Positions 30,925 to 36,063 of a stretch of 36,063 nucleotides of DNA are shown here, piece after piece; within the stretch, counting starts at the first letter, position 1; each line of letters starts with the position of its first letter. Under the pieces are notes generated by a model, which ran no database searches, had not been told where the DNA came from, and saw nothing but the letters and a program-made list of their open reading frames with translations. Position numbers and translations under genes: made by a program. This DNA comes from Rhodospirillaceae bacterium (lineage in GTDB: Bacteria > Pseudomonadota > Alphaproteobacteria > Dongiales > Dongiaceae): contig JAEUKV010000008.1 in the NCBI GenBank assembly GCA_016794165.1, forward strand, positions 1 through 36,063, given 5' to 3'.

Positions 30925-32070
30925 ATGAATATCGACATTGTGCAGCGCCATGCCGAAGATTCACCGATGCATCCACAGCCGGCGCGTTCCTTTACCTTGC
31001 CGGCCCGATTTTACACCGACCCCGAGATTTATCTGGCCGAGCGCAAGGCGATCTTCTTCAAGAGCTGGTGGTGTGCCGGCCACAAGAGCCAGTTGCCGGA
31101 AACGGGCAGCTACCTCACCACCCGGATCATCGACCAGAGTGTCGTGGTAACGCGCGATCAGGACGGCACGCTGCGCGCCTTCTACAACGTCTGCCAGCAT
31201 CGTGGCCATGAGCTGGTGTCCGGCAGCGGCACGGCCAAAACCCGTGTACTGACCTGCCCCTATCATGCCTGGGCCTTCAACCTCGACGGCAGTTTGCGGA
31301 TCGCGCGCCTGACCAAGGCTATGCCGGATTTCCAGAAATGCGACTTTGCCCTGAAGGCGGTACGGCTGGAGGAATTCTGTGGCTTCATCTTCGTCAATCT
31401 CGATCCTGCGGCGACATCGCTGAAGGAAGAGACCGGCGCGCTGGAAGCGGAAATCCGGCGTTACGTGCCGCGCATCGATGACATGGTGTTCGCCCTGCGG
31501 CAGGATTTCGAGATCAAGGCGAACTGGAAGGTCGTCGTCGACAATTTCCTGGAATGCTATCACTGCCATCCGGCGCATCGCGACTTCGTCGATCTCGTCG
31601 ACATGGAGAGCTATCGCAACATCATCAACGGGCGCTATGTCAGCCAGATATCCGACGCACCGCGCTCGAACAATGCGAAGGCCTACAGTTTCGAGAAGGG
31701 CGATGTCGATTTCGGTTACGCCGGCTGGTATCTGTGGCCCAATCTCACCATCTGGGTCTATCCGGGCGAGGCCAATATCTCGGCGCTTATCATGATGCCG
31801 GACGGTCCGGATCTGACCCGCGAGCATCTCGACTGGTTCCTGCCCAGACCGGAGATCACGCCGCAGATCCAGGGCGCGATCGATTACATGAACCATACCC
31901 TGCAGCCCGAGGACATCGCTCTTTGCGAGAGCGTGCAGCGGGGGCTGAAGTCACAGGGCTACAACCAGGGCCGCTTCGTGGTCGACCCGGATCATCCGGA
32001 ACTCTCGGAGCATGCGGTGCATCACTTCCAGAAGATGGTGGCTGAGGCATTGGAGGCCGAACTCAGTTGA
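30925..32070 (+). CDS. Rieske non-heme iron oxygenase, alpha-subunit type
   Basis: The 381-residue protein has a Rieske 2Fe-2S site with C90-x-H92 (NVCQHRGH) and C111-x2-H114 (CPYHAW), and a catalytic domain with H213 and H218 in FLECYHCHPAH. The residue that bridges electron transfer between subunits, usually Asp, is Glu210. Glutamate here is known from CntA-type carnitine oxygenases and related quaternary-amine oxygenases, so a methylated amine is a reasonable substrate guess. A third iron ligand is probably the Asp in QPEDIAL. The ATG has GGGAG at a good distance. No reductase gene is adjacent. It is probably controlled by the divergent LysR regulator. Confidence 0.85.
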   Translation: MNIDIVQRHAEDSPMHPQPARSFTLPARFYTDPEIYLAERKAIFFKSWWCAGHKSQLPETGSYLTTRIIDQSVVVTRDQDGTLRAFYNVCQHRGHELVSGSGTAKTRVLTCPYHAWAFNLDGSLRIARLTKAMPDFQKCDFALKAVRLEEFCGFIFVNLDPAATSLKEETGALEAEIRRYVPRIDDMVFALRQDFEIKANWKVVVDNFLECYHCHPAHRDFVDLVDMESYRNIINGRYVSQISDAPRSNNAKAYSFEKGDVDFGYAGWYLWPNLTIWVYPGEANISALIMMPDGPDLTREHLDWFLPRPEITPQIQGAIDYMNHTLQPEDIALCESVQRGLKSQGYNQGRFVVDPDHPELSEHAVHHFQKMVAEALEAELS

Positions 32071-32228
32071 TTTCGGCAGCGGCCCAAGAAAAGTGCCGGG
32101 TAGCAGCCTCGGCTGAAGCGTTGTGGATGCCAACCCTTGGCCTCTATCTTCCGGCATGTTAGACGACGAGGTCGGCTTGGCCAATTGATGCAAGGCACTC
32201 CAAATGGGATGCCAATTCAGATGATCAT

Positions 32229-32240
32229 GACAAATTTGTC
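32229..32240. repeat. 12-base palindrome GACAAATTTGTC
   Basis: A perfect palindrome between the converging Rieske and cysNC genes. It stands next to a second inverted repeat, CGGGCC-ATCA-GGCCCG (32247-32262), that spans the cysNC stop codon. The latter may help end cysNC transcription, but it lacks a real T-run. No gene was found in 32071-32253. Confidence 0.4.
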
Positions 32241-32253
32241 GAATAACGGGCCA

Positions 32254-34170
32254 TCAGGCCCGAGCGGCATGGCGACTGTCCTTGGCCGCGATTGCGCGTT
32301 CGACATAGTCGATCAGTGATGCCAGTGCGGCTTCCGGTGATACTTCGGCAGTATCGAGAACGAGATTGGGCCGTTCCGGTGCCTCATAAGGCGAGTCGAT
32401 GCCGGTGAAGTTGCGGATCTCGCCGGCGCGGGCCCGGGCATAGAGGCCCTTGGGGTCGCGCGCCTCGCAGGTGGCGAGGTCGGCCTTCACATGCACCTCG
32501 TGGAAATTCTCGCCGACGATGGCACGCGCCCGGTCGCGCTCGGCCGCGAAGGGCGAGATCAGCGAGGCGATCACGATGAGGCCGGCATCGGCGAACAGCT
32601 TTGCCATCTCGGCGGTGCGGCGGATGTTCTCGGCGCGTGCCACCGGACCAAAGCCGAGATCGCTGTTGAGGCCGCTGCGCAGCGTGTCGCCGTCGAGCAC
32701 ATAGGCCTGGCGGCCCCGGGCGAAAAGCTCGCGTTCCAGCGCCATGGCGAGGGTGGACTTGCCGGAGCCCGAGAGGCCGGTCAGCCAGATCACCGCGCCG
32801 TCATGGCCATTGGCGGCGGCGCGCGCGGCGCGGGTGACATGATGGCTGGGGCTGAAGAGGTGACGCGGTTCCACCGCCAGTGTCGCTTCCCCGGCGCGAC
32901 CCAGGATCACGGCGCCGCCGACGATGTCGCCATTGCGCGTCAGCACGGCGCGGCCGGTTCTGGCAAATTCCTCGGCAAGGTCCAGAGCCATCAGTTGTCG
33001 GCTGCGCACGAGGACCTCGGCGATGCCGTTATGCGGCACCCGGTCGGCAACCTGGCGATTAAGGGAGTCGACATCGATCACGGCGCGGATGCCCTCGACG
33101 GCGACCGTGTATTCGGCCGTCGCAACCTTGAGGCCGATGCGGTCGCCGGGCTCCAGCGGTGCGCTGTCCAGCCAGAACAGGCGCAGCACGGCCTCATGGG
33201 TGAGATGCGGCTGGCGCTCGGGATGGGCGGCCACATGGCCGCGCTGGATGAAGAGCTCGTCATCGAGGGTGAGGGCGACCGACTGCCCGGCCGCGGCAGC
33301 GATCCGGGGGGCGGCATTCCAGCTCTCGATGCTGGCGACACGCGCCGATTTGCCAGTGGGTGCGAAGGTGAGGGTGTCGCCCACCTTGACGCGGCCGCTC
33401 TCGATGCGCCCCACGACGAGCCGGCGATGGTCGAACTTGAACACGTCCTGGATGGGCAGGCGCAGCGGCTGTTCCGTGGCGGGCTTCGCGGCGTCGAATC
33501 CGTCCAGCAGATCGACCACCGTTTCGCCGTCATACCAGGGCGTCCGGTCCGAGCGGCTTGCAATGTTGTCGCCATGGCGCGCCGAGATCGGCACGATGGC
33601 TTGCGGGATGAGACCAAGCTCGGCGAGGAAGGCGGTGATCTCGTCCGCCACCGCCTGGAAGCGGGCGGGATCGAAATCGATGAGGTCGATCTTGTTGACG
33701 ATGACGGCAACCTGGCGCAACCCCAGCAGCTGGAGGATGAGGGCGTGCCGGCGCGATTGTTCGCGCACGCCCTCGGCGGCATCGATCACCAGGAGTGCCG
33801 CCTGGGCCTGCGCCACGCCGGAGACGGCGTTCTTCAGGAACTCCTTGTGCCCGGGGGCGTCGATGATGACATAGGGCCGCCTGCGGGTCTGGAAGAAGAT
33901 CTGCGTGGTGTCGATGGTGATGCCCTGGTCGCGCTCGGCCTGGAAGGAGTCGAGCAGGAAGGACCATTCCAGCGTGCCGCCCCGCTTGTCGCTGGCGGCC
34001 TGGAGTTCGGCGAGCTTGCCGTCGGGCAGGCTGCCCGTGTCGTGGAGCAGGCGGCCGATCAGGGTCGACTTGCCGTGATCGACGTGGCCGACGATGGCGA
34101 AGGGAAAGCGCGCCTGCTGCGATGGCCGTACCGCGTCGTTGGCGGCGCTCAGGGAAGGGATGGCGTTCAT
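32254..34170 (-). CDS. cysNC: Bifunctional sulfate adenylyltransferase subunit 1 / APS kinase
   Basis: The 638-residue protein joins two enzymes. Residues 1-445 are the CysN GTPase, with the G1 loop GHVDHGKST (28-36), DAPGHKEF (104-111) and NKID (159-162), followed by two beta-barrel domains. Residues 445-638 are the CysC APS kinase, with the P-loop GLSGSGKST (465-473), LDGDTLRSGLNSDLGF, and the ISPFAAERDRAR block. CysN with CysD makes adenylylsulfate from sulfate and ATP, driven by GTP hydrolysis. CysC phosphorylates it to PAPS. Fusion is common in alphaproteobacteria (NodQ-like). The gene starts eleven bases after the cysD stop. Confidence 0.95.
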   Translation of the reverse strand: MNAIPSLSAANDAVRPSQQARFPFAIVGHVDHGKSTLIGRLLHDTGSLPDGKLAELQAASDKRGGTLEWSFLLDSFQAERDQGITIDTTQIFFQTRRRPYVIIDAPGHKEFLKNAVSGVAQAQAALLVIDAAEGVREQSRRHALILQLLGLRQVAVIVNKIDLIDFDPARFQAVADEITAFLAELGLIPQAIVPISARHGDNIASRSDRTPWYDGETVVDLLDGFDAAKPATEQPLRLPIQDVFKFDHRRLVVGRIESGRVKVGDTLTFAPTGKSARVASIESWNAAPRIAAAAGQSVALTLDDELFIQRGHVAAHPERQPHLTHEAVLRLFWLDSAPLEPGDRIGLKVATAEYTVAVEGIRAVIDVDSLNRQVADRVPHNGIAEVLVRSRQLMALDLAEEFARTGRAVLTRNGDIVGGAVILGRAGEATLAVEPRHLFSPSHHVTRAARAAANGHDGAVIWLTGLSGSGKSTLAMALERELFARGRQAYVLDGDTLRSGLNSDLGFGPVARAENIRRTAEMAKLFADAGLIVIASLISPFAAERDRARAIVGENFHEVHVKADLATCEARDPKGLYARARAGEIRNFTGIDSPYEAPERPNLVLDTAEVSPEAALASLIDYVERAIAAKDSRHAARA

Positions 34171-34181
34171 CGGTCTCGTCC

Positions 34182-34991
34182 TTACATGTAGCCGGAAGCA
34201 CGCAGGCGCTCGAAGGCGTCCTCGCGTTCGTGATCCATGGCACGGCCGGCGCGCTCCGATGTTCTGGTGGAGCGCAGCTCGGCGATGATGGCCTCGAGCG
34301 TGTCGGCGTCGGAGGCGACCGGCGCTGTGATGTCCCGGTCGCCCAACGAGCGATAGCGCTGGCCGTTGCGCGCGAAATAAAGCGGCACCAGCGGAATCTC
34401 CTCGCGCTGGACATAACGCCAGATGTCGAGTTCGGTCCAGGAGAGCAGCGGATGGATGCGCATATGCGCGCCGTCGGGCAGGCTGGCGTTGAAATGGTCC
34501 CAGAATTCGGCCGGCTGGTCGCGGAAATCCCAGGTGCTGCCATCGGCGCGGGGACTGAACACACGTTCCTTGGCGCGAGTCGCCTGCTCGTCGCGGCGGA
34601 TGCCGGCGATGATGCCCTTGAATCCGAACTCACTGAGCACGTTCTTCAGGCCCACGGTCTTGCGCGCGGCGGAGCGGGCGGCCGGCGGCAGGCTGGGATC
34701 GACACTTTCCACCGGCGGGCAGTCGCGCACGATGAGATTGAGGTTCCACTCTGCGGCATAGCGGTCGCGGAAGTCGTACATCTCCGGGAACTTGCGGCCG
34801 GTATCGACATGCACGACCGGGAAGGGGACGTGGCCGAGGAAAGCCTTCTTCGCCAGCCACAGCATGACGTTGGAATCCTTGCCCAGCGACCACAGCATGG
34901 CGATCGGTTTCAGGCGCGCATAGGCCTCGCGCAGGATGAAGATGCTCTGCGCTTCCAACTGGTCGAGGTCGGTGATCTGTTCGTGGCTCAT
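34182..34991 (-). CDS. cysD: Sulfate adenylyltransferase subunit 2
   Basis: From the ATG at 34991 the protein has 269 residues. Longer readings enter cysH. It has the PP-loop SLGKDS (35-40) of ATP-pyrophosphatases, the FPVVHVDTGRKFPEMYDFRD block, GIIAGIRRDEQATRAKER, and the C-terminal RSLGDRDITAPV and DHEREDAFERLRASGYM end, all typical of CysD. It forms the catalytic subunit of ATP sulfurylase with CysN and acts in the cytosol on sulfate and ATP. It lies ten bases after the cysH stop and is part of the cysH-cysD-cysNC unit. Confidence 0.95.
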   Translation of the reverse strand: MSHEQITDLDQLEAQSIFILREAYARLKPIAMLWSLGKDSNVMLWLAKKAFLGHVPFPVVHVDTGRKFPEMYDFRDRYAAEWNLNLIVRDCPPVESVDPSLPPAARSAARKTVGLKNVLSEFGFKGIIAGIRRDEQATRAKERVFSPRADGSTWDFRDQPAEFWDHFNASLPDGAHMRIHPLLSWTELDIWRYVQREEIPLVPLYFARNGQRYRSLGDRDITAPVASDADTLEAIIAELRSTRTSERAGRAMDHEREDAFERLRASGYM

Positions 34992-35001
34992 GGTGTTTTC
35001 G

Positions 35002-35775
35002 TCAGTTCGTGTCGGGGTTCGTACCGTCGGGGGTGCGGTGGATGCCGCATTCGGTCTTGTCGGATCCGGACCAGCGTCCGGCGCGGGCGTCTTGGTTGGC
35101 CGCCACACGGATCGTGCAGGGCTGACAACCGATCGATTTGAATCCGTCATAGACCAGCGGGTGCTGCGGCAGTTTGTACTGGCGGAAGCCGGCTTCGATG
35201 TCGGCGGCAGACCAATGCGCCAGCGGGTTGACCTTGATGCGCCCGTCCAGCAGCTCGACATGCGGCAGGGCGGCGCGGGCGCCGCTCTGGTAGCGCTTGC
35301 GGCCGGTAATCCAGGCGCCGAACGGCGCCAGCGCACGGGTAAGCGGGTCGATCTTGCGCAGCTGGCAGCAGAGGTCCGGGTTGGTCGACCACAGGGTGCC
35401 GTCGGGGTCCTGTTCCGCGATCGCCACGGGATCGGGGTCCAGGGAGCGAAGATCGGTGAACTCGAAGCGCCCCGCGAGGATGTCGCGGTACATCAGCGTT
35501 TCCATGAAATGCTTCCCGGTGTCGAGAAAAAGGATCGGCGTCGTCGGGTCGATTTCGGCCAGCAACTGCAGCAGCAGCGCGGATTCCGCCCCGAAGGAGG
35601 AAACCAGGGCGATGTCGCCCGGGAACAACTCGGTCACGGCCGCGCGCAGGATCGCGCCGGGATGGGCGCCGGCGAAGCGCGCATTCATTTCCGCCACCGC
35701 CACCGCATCCCACGCGCCGCCAGTAGGCGCCGGCATGACGGGTGTGACTGAAAAGCTGGGTTGATCGAGAGGCAT
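35002..35775 (-). CDS. cysH: Assimilatory adenylylsulfate (APS) reductase
   Basis: The 257-residue protein has the PP-loop-like SSFGAESALLL, LDTGKHF, and the C-terminal catalytic ECGIH (Cys243). It also carries Cys136-Cys137 (LCCQLRK) and Cys217-x2-Cys220 (GCQPCT), the four ligands of a 4Fe-4S cluster. That cluster marks APS reductases and is absent from the E. coli-type PAPS reductase. So sulfite would be formed from APS with thioredoxin as electron donor. This makes the CysC part of cysNC look dispensable for sulfite production, leaving PAPS for sulfotransferases. The ATG at 35775 has no strong ribosome binding site, and a start at the second Met (residue 14) is possible. Confidence 0.92.
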   Translation of the reverse strand: MPLDQPSFSVTPVMPAPTGGAWDAVAVAEMNARFAGAHPGAILRAAVTELFPGDIALVSSFGAESALLLQLLAEIDPTTPILFLDTGKHFMETLMYRDILAGRFEFTDLRSLDPDPVAIAEQDPDGTLWSTNPDLCCQLRKIDPLTRALAPFGAWITGRKRYQSGARAALPHVELLDGRIKVNPLAHWSAADIEAGFRQYKLPQHPLVYDGFKSIGCQPCTIRVAANQDARAGRWSGSDKTECGIHRTPDGTNPDTN

Positions 35776-36063
35776 GAGGTTCTAGCGGCTTGATAAATTA
35801 CACATGATAAATGGTAGAATAGAGCCGGTTGTGTAAATACAGGTAGCACAGCTTCGATGCCCGTCAATTGAATTTAACGAACCGGAGTGCGTTTTAAATC
35901 TAACATGTCATTTGGTAGTGTGAAATATGAGCGGACCTCTCGGTCAAAAACCAAAAGAATTGTATCAATAGGTTACCGTTATCATCGATATGTTGGTGGA
36001 CAGAGAGTCAGGGTGCGACCGCAAGAATGGATCACGCGATTCTGCGAACCATGGTCGTCTCTC
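35776..36063. other. 288-base end region: probable cys promoter, no supported gene
   Basis: This AT-richer stretch precedes cysH on the minus strand and probably holds its promoter. Several short frames on the plus strand begin near 35928, 35990 and 36027. The first closes after 14 codons, and the other two run off the end without recognisable content. Confidence 0.5.
35798..35836. promoter_or_regulatory. Inverted repeat TTACACA ... TGTGTAA upstream of cysH
   Basis: TTACACA (35798-35804) and TGTGTAA (35830-35836) are exact inverted repeats separated by 25 bases, 23-61 bases upstream of the cysH start. They could be two half-sites of a regulator of the sulfate genes. Confidence 0.35.

Noticed and set aside
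32491-34191. 566-codon plus-strand frame opposite cysNC
   Set aside because: Shadow of a well-identified gene, with low-complexity composition and no motif.
35928-35972. 14-codon frame MSGPLGQKPKELYQ as a leader peptide
   Set aside because: It has no run of regulatory codons and no hairpin after it, and the gene that would follow is outside the window.
1-36063. CRISPR array, prophage structural genes, insertion sequences
   Set aside because: No regular repeat-spacer pattern, no phage head or tail genes and no transposase were seen on either strand.

Overview
The window is high-G+C chromosomal DNA that reads like an alphaproteobacterium, probably of the Rhodospirillales type. This is inferred from the gene repertoire: a DUF2336 protein beside a PAS histidine kinase, an sfsA-map-radC order, TTG/GTG starts, fused cysNC, and closely packed genes with 4-base ATGA overlaps. 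No rRNA, phage structural genes, insertion sequence or CRISPR array was seen. Genus-level placement is not possible from what is visible.

Layout. 1-2.2 kb: the 3' end of an agmatine deiminase gene, an RhtA-like exporter, a small secreted protein and a PhnZ/MIOX-like HD protein. 2.3-6 kb: an Fe-S protein, a secreted protein made of three similar segments followed by a strong terminator, and an MttB-family methyltransferase without pyrrolysine. 6-10 kb: a fatty acid desaturase, then a tandem-GFA protein followed by a PhnD-like/EamA/TusA set joined by 4-base overlaps. 10-14 kb: a large MscS channel, a crcB fluoride channel gene (with a possible divergent fluoride riboswitch), and an orphan TAXI binding protein. 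14-20.3 kb: a catabolic-looking group of an N-acyl-D-amino-acid deacylase, an NDP-forming acyl-CoA synthetase, a serine-glyoxylate aminotransferase and an acetylpolyamine amidohydrolase. 20.3-23 kb: a histidine kinase and DUF2336 operon behind a 333-base AT-richer control region. 23.2-26.5 kb: sfsA-map-radC-LigB dioxygenase on the minus strand. 26.6-27.7 kb: a lipoprotein gene and a CinA-like molybdopterin-binding domain gene.

The most unusual part is 27.73-29.19 kb. A tRNA-Leu(UAA) gene is cut in its anticodon loop. Its 5' half lies at 27729-27767 and its 3' half at 29141-29190, and the two halves would pair perfectly in both the acceptor and the anticodon stem. The insertion has a 10-base direct repeat (GGACTTAAAA) at both ends and a lower G+C content. 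It carries a different, intact tRNA-Leu(UAA), iterated TTGTTGCGG repeats that look like recombinase arm sites, and a two-gene operon encoding a 69-residue protein and a HEPN (AbiU2-like) protein with an RNNLFAH motif. No recombinase gene lies inside it. I read it as a very small, possibly composite, integrative element that destroyed an essential-type tRNA gene, brought a replacement tRNA, and carries a candidate RNA-targeting toxin or defence pair.

After the island come a divergent hemerythrin, a LysR regulator divergent from a Rieske oxygenase with two matching dyad boxes between them, and the assimilatory sulfate pathway cysH-cysD-cysNC on the minus strand (APS reductase, ATP sulfurylase, APS kinase). 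The last 288 bases hold the probable cys promoter region and no gene I can support.
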